From assembly GCF_004364435.1 (NCBI RefSeq), contig NZ_SOCT01000003.1, forward strand, positions 372,001 through 436,000: a stretch of DNA of 64,000 bases, written 5' to 3'. Positions 16,635-25,013 of the stretch are shown piece by piece. The first letter of the stretch is position 1, and each line of letters starts with the position of its first letter. The position numbers and the translations under genes are program-made. This DNA is from Pseudomonas sp. LP_7_YM. Its GTDB lineage: Bacteria > Pseudomonadota > Gammaproteobacteria > Pseudomonadales > Pseudomonadaceae. The notes below the pieces were generated by a model. The model had not been told where the DNA came from, ran no database searches, and saw only the letters and a list, made by a program, of their open reading frames with translations.

Positions 16635-18818
16635 ATGACCGAATTCGTCAACTGCCACAACCTTAAGGTGGCAGCCAACCTGAAACGCTTTGTCGACGAG
16701 GACGTGCTTCCCGGAACAGGGCTGAGTCCGGAGGTCTTCTGGGCTGATTTCGACTCGCTGGTCCACGACCTGGCGCCCATCAATCGTGAGCTGCTGGCCG
16801 AGCGTAATCGTCTGCAGACCCAGCTCGACAAGTGGCACAAATCCAATCCCGGGCCGGTCACCGACATGCCTGCCTACATCGCCTTCCTGCTCTCCATCGG
16901 CTACCTGCAACCGGTGCCGGCCGAGGTCAAGGTCAAGGTCACTACCAGCAAGGTCGATATCGAAGTCAGCGAACAGGCCGGTCCACAACTGGTCGTGCCC
17001 GCCGCAAACGCCCGCTATGCACTGAACGCCGCCAACGCCCGCTGGGGCTCGCTGTACGACGCGCTGTATGGCACTGACGCGATATCCAGTGCCAACGGCG
17101 CAGAAATCAAGGCCGGTTATAACCCGCTGCGCGGCGCCAAAGTCATTGCTTTTGCCCGTGCCCTGCTTGACCAGGCCGCGCCACTGGCAACCGGTTCCCA
17201 CGTGGACGCCAAGGCTTACGCCGTGGACAGCGGCGAACTGCGGGTCACCCTTGCCGATGGCAGCCAGTCGTCCTTGGCGCAGCCGGAAAAATACGTCGGT
17301 TATCAGGGTCAGCTGCTGCAACCCAAGGCGATTCTTCTGAAGAATAACGGACTGCACATCGAAATCCAGATCGATCCTGCAAGCCCCATCGGCGGCAGCG
17401 ATCCGGCAGGCATCAAGGACCTGCTGCTGGAAGCGGCGCTGTCCACCATCATCGACTGCGAAGACTCGGTGGCCGCGGTCGACGCCGACGACAAGCTGGT
17501 GATTTACCGCAACTGGCTGGGGCTGATGAAGGGTGACCTGAGTGAAGAGCTGGTCAAGGGCGGCAAGACCCTGACCCGCCGTCTCAACCCTGATCGCCAA
17601 TACACCGCTGCCGATGGCAGCCAGATCACGCTGCACGGTCGCTCGCTGCTATTCATCCGCAACGTCGGCCATCTAATGACCAGCCCTGCGATTGTGTATG
17701 ACGGCAAGAAGGAAATCCCCGAGGGCATTCTGGACGGCGTGATCACCAGCCTCATCGCCCTGCATGATCTGCACAACCGCACCAATTCACGAGCCGGCAG
17801 CGTGTATATCGTCAAACCGAAGATGCACGGCCCTGCCGAAGTCGCGTTTGCCGACCAGCTGTTCAGCCGTATCGAGGACGTTGTGAAGATTCCTCGCAAT
17901 ACCTTGAAAATGGGCATCATGGACGAAGAGCGGCGTACCAGCGTCAACCTCAAGGCGTGCATCAACGCCGCATCGGCCCGGGTCGCATTCATCAACACCG
18001 GCTTCCTGGATCGTACGGGCGACGAGATGCACACCTCGATGGAAGCCGGCCCGATGCTGCGCAAGGGCGACATGAAAACCACGCCATGGATCAAAGCCTA
18101 TGAGCGCAGCAACGTGCTGGTGGGCCTGGCGTGCGGGCTGCGTGGTCGGGCACAGATCGGCAAGGGCATGTGGGCGATGCCGGATCAAATGGCCGACATG
18201 CTGGAACAGAAGATCGCCCATCCGGAAGCCGGCGCGACCACGGCGTGGGTGCCCTCGCCCACTGCCGCGACCTTGCACGCACTGCACTACCATACAGTCG
18301 ACGTAAAGGCGGTACAGCAAGAGCTGGAACACATTGATCTGGACGCCATCAGCGAAGAGATCCTGCTGGATCTGCTGAGCATTCCCGTGGCTGCAGCCCC
18401 GAAATGGACCGAAGAGCAGATTCGTGAAGAAGTCGAAAACAATGCTCAGGGTCTGCTGGGCTATGTCGTGCGCTGGGTGGAACAAGGCGTGGGCTGCTCG
18501 AAAGTCCCGGACATTCACAACGTTGGCCTGATGGAGGACCGTGCCACGCTGCGCATCTCCAGTCAGCACATCGCCAATTGGCTGCGCCATGGTGTGATTC
18601 ACGAGCATGAAGCGCTGGACATCCTCAAGCGCATGGCCAAAGTGGTGGACAAGCAGAATGCCGGTGATTCTGCCTATAAACCAATGGGAGAAAACTTTGA
18701 AAAGTCGGTCGCGTTCCAGGCGGCATCGGCGCTGGTGTTCAAAGGACGCGAACAACCGAGCGGGTATACCGAGCCGTTATTACATGAGTTCCGCCTGGCA
18801 TTCAAAAAGGACCGCTGA
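16635..18818 (+). CDS. glcB: Malate synthase G
   Basis: A 727-residue enzyme condensing glyoxylate with acetyl-CoA to give malate, thus carrying the product of glycolate oxidase into the TCA cycle. Family stretches include [59 protein letters not shown] (catalytic Arg and metal-site region) and [18 protein letters not shown]. The frame is open to 16596, but conserved sequence starts [20 protein letters not shown] at 16635, with GGGAG nine bases before it. It follows glcG after 143 bases and is probably part of the same regulon. Length matches AceB type G. Confidence 0.97.
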   Translation: MTEFVNCHNLKVAANLKRFVDEDVLPGTGLSPEVFWADFDSLVHDLAPINRELLAERNRLQTQLDKWHKSNPGPVTDMPAYIAFLLSIGYLQPVPAEVKVKVTTSKVDIEVSEQAGPQLVVPAANARYALNAANARWGSLYDALYGTDAISSANGAEIKAGYNPLRGAKVIAFARALLDQAAPLATGSHVDAKAYAVDSGELRVTLADGSQSSLAQPEKYVGYQGQLLQPKAILLKNNGLHIEIQIDPASPIGGSDPAGIKDLLLEAALSTIIDCEDSVAAVDADDKLVIYRNWLGLMKGDLSEELVKGGKTLTRRLNPDRQYTAADGSQITLHGRSLLFIRNVGHLMTSPAIVYDGKKEIPEGILDGVITSLIALHDLHNRTNSRAGSVYIVKPKMHGPAEVAFADQLFSRIEDVVKIPRNTLKMGIMDEERRTSVNLKACINAASARVAFINTGFLDRTGDEMHTSMEAGPMLRKGDMKTTPWIKAYERSNVLVGLACGLRGRAQIGKGMWAMPDQMADMLEQKIAHPEAGATTAWVPSPTAATLHALHYHTVDVKAVQQELEHIDLDAISEEILLDLLSIPVAAAPKWTEEQIREEVENNAQGLLGYVVRWVEQGVGCSKVPDIHNVGLMEDRATLRISSQHIANWLRHGVIHEHEALDILKRMAKVVDKQNAGDSAYKPMGENFEKSVAFQAASALVFKGREQPSGYTEPLLHEFRLAFKKDR

Positions 18819-18847
18819 TAAGGCAATTTGAGGTGCGTCGCGAGATG

Positions 18848-18872
18848 TGTGGAGCTGCTGTAGGCTCCCACA
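18848..18872. repeat. Degenerate REP-like inverted repeat after glcB
   Basis: TGTGGAGC and GCTCCCACA form an imperfect stem around CTGTAG-type loop sequence, followed by CGTGCTCGCG. It resembles half a REP element and lies between convergent glcB and gntR, where it may end transcription. Confidence 0.5.
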
Positions 18873-18908
18873 ACGTGCTCGCGGTCCTGCGAAGGCTTGT
18901 CCAGCGCT

Positions 18909-19925
18909 TCAGGTACTTTCTCGCACTACCAGCTCAAATCCCAGGTCCACCTGTGTCTCTTGAACATTGCCGTCCAGTAGCCCGAGCAGCAGTTGCGCGG
19001 CACGCTGGCCGACCTGTTCGCGGGGGGTGCGAATGGACGTCAGGCGCGGGACCATGTGCGCCGAGCCGGGCAAATCATTGAAGCCGATCAGCGCGACCCG
19101 CTCGGGAATCCTGATCCCGCGCCGCAAGGCCTCAAGCGCGGCGCCCTGAGCCAGGTCATCGTTGCAGAAAAAAACCCCATCCACGTCCGGGTGCTCCGCC
19201 AGCAGGCGGGCGAACAGCTCCCCACCCAAGCCTATCGAGGAAGGCAGCGGCGAGGCCATCTGCAAGCTGTCGTCGTACAGCCCCTGCTCTTCCAGGGCTC
19301 GGCGAAAACCGCTACCACGCTGGATCACCCGTGGGTCCAGTTGCGCGGACACATAAGCCAGACGCCGGCGACCGCGACTCAACAAATGTCGCGCAGCCTG
19401 CGCGCCCGCCTGCTGTTGGGAGAACCCGACACAAGGCTCTGTTCGGGCGGGATCGAGTTCCATCATGTGCACGCAGGGCACCCCGCTGGCCGCCAGCGCG
19501 TCTCGCGACGCCGGGCTGTGATCAAAACCGGTCAGAATGACGCCCCGGGGCCGGTTTGCCAGATGACTGCGCAGCAGGTTCTCTTCCTCTACAGGCGAGT
19601 AGTGATAATTACCGATCACCACTTCCAGGCCACGAGGGCGCAAGACGGTTTGTATGGCTTCGAGCGTTTCGATGAACAGCTGGTTAGACAACGAAGGCAC
19701 CAGCACTACCACCGACTGACTGTGCGAGGACGCCAGCGCACGCGCAGCAGGGTTGGCGACATAGCCTAGACTCTGCGCAGCCGCCCGCACTTTCTCAACC
19801 AGCTCTGGCGCCACGGTCGCTATGCCACGCAAGGCTCTTGAGGCCGTGATAGGAGAGACTGCGGCGAGCCTGGCGACTTCATTGAGAGTGGGACGACCGG
19901 TGGAGCGGGAACCAATACGTGTCAT
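18909..19925 (-). CDS. gntR: LacI-family gluconate repressor
   Basis: A 338-residue LacI-type repressor. The helix-turn-helix lies at about residues 13-35 (LNEVARLAAVSPITASRALR), followed by the hinge and a periplasmic-binding-protein-like ligand domain (VVVLVPSLSNQLFIETLEAI, VDGVFFCNDDLAQGAALEAL, ALIGFNDLPG). It is divergent from gntK and gntP, and three near-identical palindromes with the core AGC-GCT lie in front of these genes. Together these point to GntR, released from DNA by gluconate or its phosphate. Confidence 0.92.
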   Translation of the reverse strand: MTRIGSRSTGRPTLNEVARLAAVSPITASRALRGIATVAPELVEKVRAAAQSLGYVANPAARALASSHSQSVVVLVPSLSNQLFIETLEAIQTVLRPRGLEVVIGNYHYSPVEEENLLRSHLANRPRGVILTGFDHSPASRDALAASGVPCVHMMELDPARTEPCVGFSQQQAGAQAARHLLSRGRRRLAYVSAQLDPRVIQRGSGFRRALEEQGLYDDSLQMASPLPSSIGLGGELFARLLAEHPDVDGVFFCNDDLAQGAALEALRRGIRIPERVALIGFNDLPGSAHMVPRLTSIRTPREQVGQRAAQLLLGLLDGNVQETQVDLGFELVVREST

Positions 19926-19984
19926 GCATTGCCAACTACTGGAAGGAAAAGTCGCAGGGGTTGCGATTGTCCGGGATGGGCTCT

Positions 19985-20000
19985 AAGGTAGCGCTATCTC
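19985..20000. promoter_or_regulatory. GntR operator 1 (gntR side)
   Basis: AAGGTAGCGCTATCTC is a near-palindrome centred on AGC-GCT, with two outer mismatches, 60 bases upstream of the gntR start. It matches the other two operators at most positions. Probable site of autoregulation. Confidence 0.7.
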
Positions 20001-20127
20001 ACGGAGGCCCGCAACTTTCCTCGATCCTATTGGCGAGCGGGAGTGCTGCATCTCATGGACAGCGAGATACCCATAACAATGACTACACCCGGAAAACAGT
20101 CTTGCCGGACTTGCACACCATCTGGCA

Positions 20128-20143
20128 AAGATAGCGCTGTCTT
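20128..20143. promoter_or_regulatory. GntR operator 2 (gntK side)
   Basis: AAGATAGCGCTGTCTT is a 16-bp near-perfect palindrome (one G-T difference between the arms) ending 15 bases before the gntK ATG, so bound repressor would block transcription of gntK. Confidence 0.78.
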
Positions 20144-20158
20144 CGGGACGAGGTTTTT

Positions 20159-20713
20159 ATGACTACTGCTCCAAATGCTATATCCGCCGTCGTGGTAATG
20201 GGTGTGTCCGGTTGCGGCAAAAGTGCTGTCGGCGCTGAAATTGCCAAAAACAGCGGCGGCCGCCTGATCGAGGGCGATGCGTTTCATCCCCAAGCCAATA
20301 TCGACAAGATGAGCGCTGGTCATCCTCTGAACGACGAAGACCGTGCTGGCTGGTTGACCCGCCTGGGCGAGGAAGTCGCGACCGCCGTGCGCAATGGCGA
20401 GAAACCGGTGCTGACCTGCTCCTCCCTCAAGCTCAGCTACCGCGACCGTCTGCGTGCCGCTGTGCCGGGCCTGGCCTTCGTATTTCTCGAGTTGACCCCA
20501 GAGCTGGCGGCCGATAGGTGCTCGCACCGACCAGGCCATTTCATGCCGGCCAGTCTGGTCGACAGCCAGTTCGCGACGCTTGAGCCGCCTTACGGCGAAG
20601 ACCGCACGCTGGTCGTCGACGCCACCCAATCGATCGAATCCATCGGTGCCGAAGCGGCAACCTGGTGGCGTGCATCGCAAACTTCCACTGCCAACGCCCT
20701 CACCGGTTCCTGA
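20159..20713 (+). CDS. gntK: Gluconokinase
   Basis: A 184-residue P-loop kinase that phosphorylates gluconate to 6-phosphogluconate, feeding the Entner-Doudoroff pathway. The Walker A motif GVSGCGKSAVG is near residue 16, followed by the typical EGDAFHPQANIDKMSAGHPL and DRAGWL stretches and RPGHFMPASLVDSQFATLE. Length fits the small GntK family. An operator ends 15 bases before the start codon. No strong ribosome binding site is visible apart from a purine stretch (GACGAGG). gntP follows after 111 bases with its own operator. Confidence 0.95.
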   Translation: MTTAPNAISAVVVMGVSGCGKSAVGAEIAKNSGGRLIEGDAFHPQANIDKMSAGHPLNDEDRAGWLTRLGEEVATAVRNGEKPVLTCSSLKLSYRDRLRAAVPGLAFVFLELTPELAADRCSHRPGHFMPASLVDSQFATLEPPYGEDRTLVVDATQSIESIGAEAATWWRASQTSTANALTGS

Positions 20714-20733
20714 TCGACCCGGCGCGAGCGACC

Positions 20734-20749
20734 AAGACAGCGCTGTCTT
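20734..20749. promoter_or_regulatory. GntR operator 3 (in front of gntP)
   Basis: AAGACAGCGCTGTCTT is a perfect 16-bp palindrome, the best of the three related sites, 76 bases before the gntP start. It implies that the permease has its own GntR-controlled promoter besides read-through from gntK. Confidence 0.8.
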
Positions 20750-20824
20750 TTTAGGTGCACTAGGAAGTGCGCGAAGCGCTGAGCAGTAGCTCCAAAAAAA
20801 CAAAATACAACGGAGAGACACCCC

Positions 20825-22177
20825 ATGTTCGGTATGACTCAAGACACGTATCTGCTGGTCGATGCGTTGGTGACCATCATTGGCCTTGTGCTTTTGATCA
20901 CCAAGTTCAAAGTCCACCCTTTTATTGCGCTGACCATCGCCGCAGGTTTTCTCGGGTTGACCTCCGGTATGCCGGTAGACAAGGTCATGAAGTCGTTCCA
21001 GGACGGCTTCGGCGGCGTACTGGGTTTCGTCGGTATCATCCTCGGTCTGGGCACCATGCTCGGCAAGCTGATGGCTGACTCCGGCGGTGCCGACCAGATC
21101 GCCCAGACCCTGATCCGTCGCTTCGGCAAGGAGCGGGTTCACTGGGCCATGATGTTTTCGGCGTTCCTGGTGGGTATCCCGCTGTTCTTCGAAATCGGCT
21201 TTGTGCTGCTGATCCCGTTGGTGTTCATCGTCGCGCGCCGTAGCGGCGTGTCCATCGTCAAGATCGGTATCCCGCTGCTGGCCGGACTGTCGGCCGTTCA
21301 CGGCCTGGTGCCTCCGCATCCGGGACCGCTGCTGGCCATCGGCATTTTCAATGCCGACATCGGCAAGACGATTTTCTACGGCCTGATCGTTGCCTTTCCT
21401 ACGGCGATCATTGCTGGCCCGATCTTCGGCAAATGGATTTCCAAACGTATTCCCGGCAGTCCCAACAAGGCATTGATGGATCAGATTGCCAAGGAGTCCA
21501 CCAACGAGAATCTGCCAAGCTTCGGCATCACGCTGCTGACCATCCTGTTGCCGGTGTTCTTGATGCTGTTGAAAACCTTCGCCGACGTCGCGTTGCCGAA
21601 TGGCCATATCTTCCGCATCTGGATGGACTTCATCGGTCACCCGATTGCCGCCTTGCTGTTCGCTCTGCTGCTGGCGTTCTACACCTTCGGTTCGGCCCGA
21701 GGCTTCAGCCGTGAACAGATCATCAAGCTGCTCGACCAGAGCCTGGCGCCTGTAGCGGCCATCGTACTGATCGTCGGTGCCGGCGGCGGTTTCAAGCAAA
21801 TGCTGGTAGACAGCGGTGTCGGCAACCTGATCGGGCATATGGCCGTTCAGGCGCAGATCTCGCCGATCCTCCTGGCGTGGCTGGTGGCTGCGGTGATTCG
21901 CGTGGCCACCGGTTCCGCAACGGTTGCGACCATCACCGGTGCCGGTATCGTTGCGCCAGTCGTAGCATTGGTGCCCGGCGTCAATCGCGAGCTACTGGTA
22001 TTGGCCACCGGCGCAGGGTCGTTGATCCTGTCCCACGTGAACGACGCCGGTTTCTGGCTGGTGAAGCAGTACTTCAACATGACTGTGGTCGAAACCCTCA
22101 AAACCTGGACCGTGATGGAAACCATCCTGTCCGTGGTGGGCATTACCCTGATCATGCTGTTGTCGCTGGTGGTCTGA
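20825..22177 (+). CDS. gntP: Gluconate permease, GntP family
   Basis: A 450-residue inner-membrane proton symporter with about 12 hydrophobic segments, the first at residues 8-45. The GntP family stretches HGLVPPHPGPLLAIGIFNAD and GSATVATITGAGIVAP are visible, as is ILSHVNDAGFWLVKQYFNM near the C-terminus. Gluconate uptake is the expected role given gntK and gntR next to it. Start at the ATG at 20825, preceded by GGAGAGACACCCC. A hairpin follows the stop. Confidence 0.95.
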   Translation: MFGMTQDTYLLVDALVTIIGLVLLITKFKVHPFIALTIAAGFLGLTSGMPVDKVMKSFQDGFGGVLGFVGIILGLGTMLGKLMADSGGADQIAQTLIRRFGKERVHWAMMFSAFLVGIPLFFEIGFVLLIPLVFIVARRSGVSIVKIGIPLLAGLSAVHGLVPPHPGPLLAIGIFNADIGKTIFYGLIVAFPTAIIAGPIFGKWISKRIPGSPNKALMDQIAKESTNENLPSFGITLLTILLPVFLMLLKTFADVALPNGHIFRIWMDFIGHPIAALLFALLLAFYTFGSARGFSREQIIKLLDQSLAPVAAIVLIVGAGGGFKQMLVDSGVGNLIGHMAVQAQISPILLAWLVAAVIRVATGSATVATITGAGIVAPVVALVPGVNRELLVLATGAGSLILSHVNDAGFWLVKQYFNMTVVETLKTWTVMETILSVVGITLIMLLSLVV

Positions 22178-22195
22178 TTCCCTGACCGCTGCCTG

Positions 22196-22220
22196 CGTGC
22201 CCACCCTCGCGGTGGGCACG
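22196..22220 (+). terminator. Hairpin terminator after gntP
   Basis: CGTGCCCACC and GGTGGGCACG form a perfect 10-bp stem around a 5-base loop, 19 bases after the gntP stop. TCATTT follows, so the U-tract is weak, but the stem is strong. Confidence 0.75.
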
Positions 22221-22692
22221 TCATTTGTGGGGCGCACACCCTGCAGATATCCTCCCGACACCCTCAAACGGCTAGCCCGTCGCAATTCCCCCATAAGCTT
22301 TATCACTTTGCCTACACATAATTCCGAAGTCTCCTACAATCCTTTTGGGAGATCACGTACAGGCCGACTAATGAAAATTTCATCCCCGCTTGGCACGAGT
22401 TCTTTGCATTAAATGCGAAAGGAGTGTGCAATAGGCGCCGCCCCGGATCTGGCTATCAGACCCATAGCCAATATTTCCGGGGATTTGTTGCCGCAAACAG
22501 GCAAAATTCGTATGCCGCTTAGCCTCAGGTGCATCAGACTAATGACAAGAATAAGAACCTGGGGGAATTAAAATCGTGCCAATGACGTCATACTGATGAA
22601 CGCATTTGGATGCACTCGGCAATCACCATCACCCAAAGGCTAACGCCAGCCTCCTGGTAGAGGCGCATCATGAGGCCATCAAGGAAAAGATT
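22221..22692. other. Long untranslated region upstream of csrA
   Basis: About 470 bases with no credible ORF. It holds TCTCC/GGGAGA arms near 22330-22355, the strong two-tier hairpin at 22441-22482 listed separately, several GGA triplets (a CsrA-type recognition element) and AT-rich stretches. The length and structure suggest either a regulated csrA leader or a separate small RNA. Confidence 0.5.
22441..22482 (+). ncRNA. Two-tier RNA hairpin, candidate sRNA or csrA leader element
   Basis: The outer arms CCCCGGA (22441-22447) and TCCGGGG (22476-22482) enclose the inner arms TGGCTAT (22450-22456) and ATAGCCA (22464-22470), both perfect 7-bp pairs, with a 7-base loop CAGACCC and small internal loops. 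ATTTGTTG follows, which is a poor U-tract. Two nested perfect stems are unlikely by chance. Whether it is a small RNA, a terminator or part of the csrA 5' UTR cannot be told from the sequence. Confidence 0.45.
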
Positions 22693-22881
22693 ATGTTGAT
22701 ACTCACCCGTAAAGTCGGCGAAAGCATAAACATTGGTGACGACATCACCGTCACTATTCTGGGCGTGCAGGGCTCTCAGGTCCGGCTCGGCATCAACGCG
22801 CCCAAGAATGTTTCAGTGCACCGTGAAGAAATCTACAAACGTATTCAAGCCGAGATAGCGCCGGGCAAAGAGGCACAATGA
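22693..22881 (+). CDS. csrA: CsrA/RsmE-type RNA-binding regulator
   Basis: A 62-residue carbon storage regulator that binds GGA motifs in mRNA leaders to control translation. The sequence [37 protein letters not shown] and [10 protein letters not shown] covers the whole CsrA fold with the conserved Leu4 and Arg44 region. The INIGDD and INAPK residues look more like Pseudomonas RsmE than RsmA, by memory only. An upstream in-frame extension exists (ATG at 22606), but the family start is at 22693 with AAGGAAAAG before it. GacA-dependent sRNAs would antagonise it; none is confirmed here. Confidence 0.95.
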   Translation: MLILTRKVGESINIGDDITVTILGVQGSQVRLGINAPKNVSVHREEIYKRIQAEIAPGKEAQ

Positions 22882-22910
22882 ACCAACCGGTTCATCTTCT
22901 TGGTAAGTAA

Positions 22911-22972
22911 GTCTGCTGCTCACTGGCAGCAGACAAAGATTGAACGGCGTACACCCAGACGCCGTTTTTTTG
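22911..22972 (+). terminator. Tandem hairpins with T-tract after csrA
   Basis: GTCTGCTG/CAGCAGAC (22911-22934) is followed by AACGGCGT/ACGCCGTT (22943-22966) with a run of T at once after. The second is a textbook rho-independent terminator about 60 bases past the csrA stop. Confidence 0.88.
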
Positions 22973-23121
22973 TGTGAACTTTGGATCCATCAAACCTCAC
23001 TGCCGTTATCCCTTCGCTAACTACCGCCGTGGCGCTTTATTAAATAATCGCCATTACGACTCGTGATATCCCGCCCTCGCTGTTTGCCTGGTCGGTCGAA
23101 ATGCGCGCACCGCAAACGCAA

Positions 23122-23151
23122 GCGGCCGGTATTGCGCAAAATACCGGCCGC
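23122..23151 (-). terminator. Strong hairpin between csrA and the YdcH gene
   Basis: GCGGCCGGTATT and AATACCGGCCGC form a perfect 12-bp stem with a 6-base loop, 25 bases beyond the stop of the minus-strand YdcH-type gene. There is no T-tract on either strand, so its action as a terminator is inferred from stem strength and place. Confidence 0.6.
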
Positions 23152-23175
23152 CAGGAGAGGGAGGTCAGGGGCGCA

Positions 23176-23415
23176 TCAACGTGAAGGCAGATGCTCGACA
23201 ATTTTGTCTTTGGCGAGCAGACGCTTCTCCTTGAGCTTCTTCAGCTCGTCATCCGAGACATCGTTCGTTGATCCGTCCTCCACCTTGACGATATCGGCAT
23301 CGATCGCTTCGTAGTCACTGACCAGCTTATTGAGTTGGGCATCCTGGCTGCGTTGCTTGCTCAGCTCATCTTTGGTGATACTCAAATCCGCGTACAAATC
23401 GTGCTTGACCGGCAT
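23176..23415 (-). CDS. YdcH-type small protein (DUF465)
   Basis: A 79-residue, highly charged, mostly helical protein beginning MPVKHDLYADLSITKDEL and ending DDELKKLKEKRLLAKDKIVEHL, the layout of the YdcH/DUF465 family. The family forms short coiled-coil hairpins of unknown function. AGAGGAGC precedes the ATG with good spacing. It is monocistronic, with the strong 23122-23151 hairpin after it and a divergent carboxypeptidase upstream. Confidence 0.85.
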   Translation of the reverse strand: MPVKHDLYADLSITKDELSKQRSQDAQLNKLVSDYEAIDADIVKVEDGSTNDVSDDELKKLKEKRLLAKDKIVEHLPSR

Positions 23416-23595
23416 GGTTCGCTGCTCCTCTGATTACTGATGTCCAGTTATTGAGGATCACGGGCAGATAAGGTTCGACATTTCTGCCAGAGGGCTTGGT
23501 AACGGGGCAGAAGAGCGAATTTTGACATGCACAATCCTGTTCAAAACGTTAGGGTGTGATCCGACATAATTCCAAATAATTTCAAGGATCGACCC

Positions 23596-24843
23596 ATGAC
23601 TTTATCCTTTGCCCGTTCCATTCTCGCAAGCGCTCTGACCCTGGGCCTGGCTTTCGGTTACGCCGCACCTTCCCTGGCCGAGCCAAACAAGCAAGTGCAG
23701 GCTGACGCTGAGCAGTCCAAGGCCGAAGCGCTCAAACTGCTGGAGCGGCTGGTCAACATCGACACAGGTTCGGGTTATGAACCTGGCCTGACACAGGTGC
23801 GCGACATCGTTGTGGATGAATTGAAGAAGCTCGGCGCGAGCATCGAAACCATTCCTAACACGGCGCCGGACAAAAGCAGTCATGTCGTCGCAACGCTCAA
23901 GGGGACTGGCAAAGCGAAAATCCTGCTGATGGCGCACATGGACACCGTGTTCAAGGAAGGCTCGGCTGCGGACCGTCCCTTCACCATCAAGGAGGGTCGT
24001 GCATATGGCCCTGGGGTGATGGACGACAAGGGCGGGATTGTTGTTGGTCTGTACGCGCTGAAAACGCTCAAGAACCTGAACTTCAAGGATTACGCTCAGA
24101 TCACCTTTCTGCTCGACGCCAGTGAGGAAAGCGGCTCCATGGCCGCAACCGAGCTGATTCAGAAGGTCGCCAAACAGCACGACGTCACTCTGAACCTTGA
24201 GCCGGGTCGGCCCGCCGATGGCCTGGTAGTGTGGCGTAAGGGCAGTGCCAACGCCGTGGTGGAAGTAAAAGGCAAAGCCTCCCATGCCGGCGTTGCCCCG
24301 GAACTGGGCCGTAACGCCGCGATGGAAGCCGCGCACCAGATCCTGCAACTGGGCCAGCTGGGGGATCCGGAGAAAAAGACCACGATTAACTTCACGGTGA
24401 TCAATGCCGGAGATCGCATCAATGTGATTCCGGACCAAGCCACCGCCAAGGCAGACGTGCGCGTAGCGGTGCCGGAAGAGTTCGACAGGATCGAAAAGGA
24501 CCTGGCGCGCGTATCGGCTAACAAGCTGATACCCGAAACCGAAGTCACGACACGGCTGGAGCGGGGCCTGCCTCCCATGCCGCAAACCGCCGAATCGGAC
24601 AAGCTGGTCGACATCGCTCAAGGCATCTACGGTGAAATCGGTCGCAAGCTGACCATCGAAGGCAGCGGCGGCGCAGCCGATGCCAGCCTCGCGGCCGGTG
24701 TTGGCGTGCCCACGCTCGACGGGTTTGGCATCGTGGGCGGCAACATTCACACCCCGGAGGAGTACGCCGAAGTGGACAGCGTTTCGCCGCGAATCTATCT
24801 GCTGACCCGAATGATCATGGAACTGGCAAAACCCAAAGGTTAA
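23596..24843 (+). CDS. Exported M20-family glutamate carboxypeptidase (carboxypeptidase G2-like)
   Basis: A 415-residue zinc peptidase resembling carboxypeptidase G2, which cleaves C-terminal glutamate from folate-type and other substrates. An N-terminal Sec signal peptide is clear (SILASALTLGLAFGYAAPSLAE), so the enzyme is periplasmic. Metal ligands are placed in HMDTVF near residue 115, GVMDDKGG near 142, DASEESGS near 175, NLEPGRP near 200 and IHTPEEYAEVDS near 385. A dimerisation domain sits in the middle (ASHAGVAPELGRNAAMEAA). Substrate specificity is not determined. The two GC-rich hairpins after it may end transcription. Confidence 0.88.
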   Translation: MTLSFARSILASALTLGLAFGYAAPSLAEPNKQVQADAEQSKAEALKLLERLVNIDTGSGYEPGLTQVRDIVVDELKKLGASIETIPNTAPDKSSHVVATLKGTGKAKILLMAHMDTVFKEGSAADRPFTIKEGRAYGPGVMDDKGGIVVGLYALKTLKNLNFKDYAQITFLLDASEESGSMAATELIQKVAKQHDVTLNLEPGRPADGLVVWRKGSANAVVEVKGKASHAGVAPELGRNAAMEAAHQILQLGQLGDPEKKTTINFTVINAGDRINVIPDQATAKADVRVAVPEEFDRIEKDLARVSANKLIPETEVTTRLERGLPPMPQTAESDKLVDIAQGIYGEIGRKLTIEGSGGAADASLAAGVGVPTLDGFGIVGGNIHTPEEYAEVDSVSPRIYLLTRMIMELAKPKG

Positions 24844-24885
24844 ACGTCCCTGAGCGGTGGAAACGGGTGTCAGGGAAAGATCATG

Positions 24886-24930
24886 CCCGCCGTACGGCGG
24901 GTCTGGGCCGCCCTTGAACGCAAGGCCCAG
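24886..24930 (+). terminator. Two consecutive GC-rich hairpins after the carboxypeptidase gene
   Basis: CCCGCCGTACGGCGGG (24886-24901) is a perfect 16-bp self-complementary sequence. It is followed by CTGGGCC/GGCCCAG arms (24903-24930). They lie between convergent genes, 43 bases after the carboxypeptidase stop. No T-tract follows, so the terminator call is tentative. Confidence 0.5.
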
Positions 24931-25013
24931 GCCCTGCCTGCTTCGCTTCATGGCTGAAGTCTCAGGATGGAACCCCCGAGCACTGTTGCCCGTCCGCAAG
25001 CTTGCACGCAGCA

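Noticed and set aside
20027..21838. Minus-strand ORF of 603 codons across gntK/gntP
   Set aside because: Antisense shadow; low-complexity Gln/Asp/Arg-rich product typical of reversed GC-rich coding sequence.
22385..22412. Possible sigma54 promoter upstream of csrA (TGGCACG followed by TTTGCA)
   Set aside because: The GG and GC elements are separated by 12 bases, not the required 10, so the spacing is wrong for sigma54.
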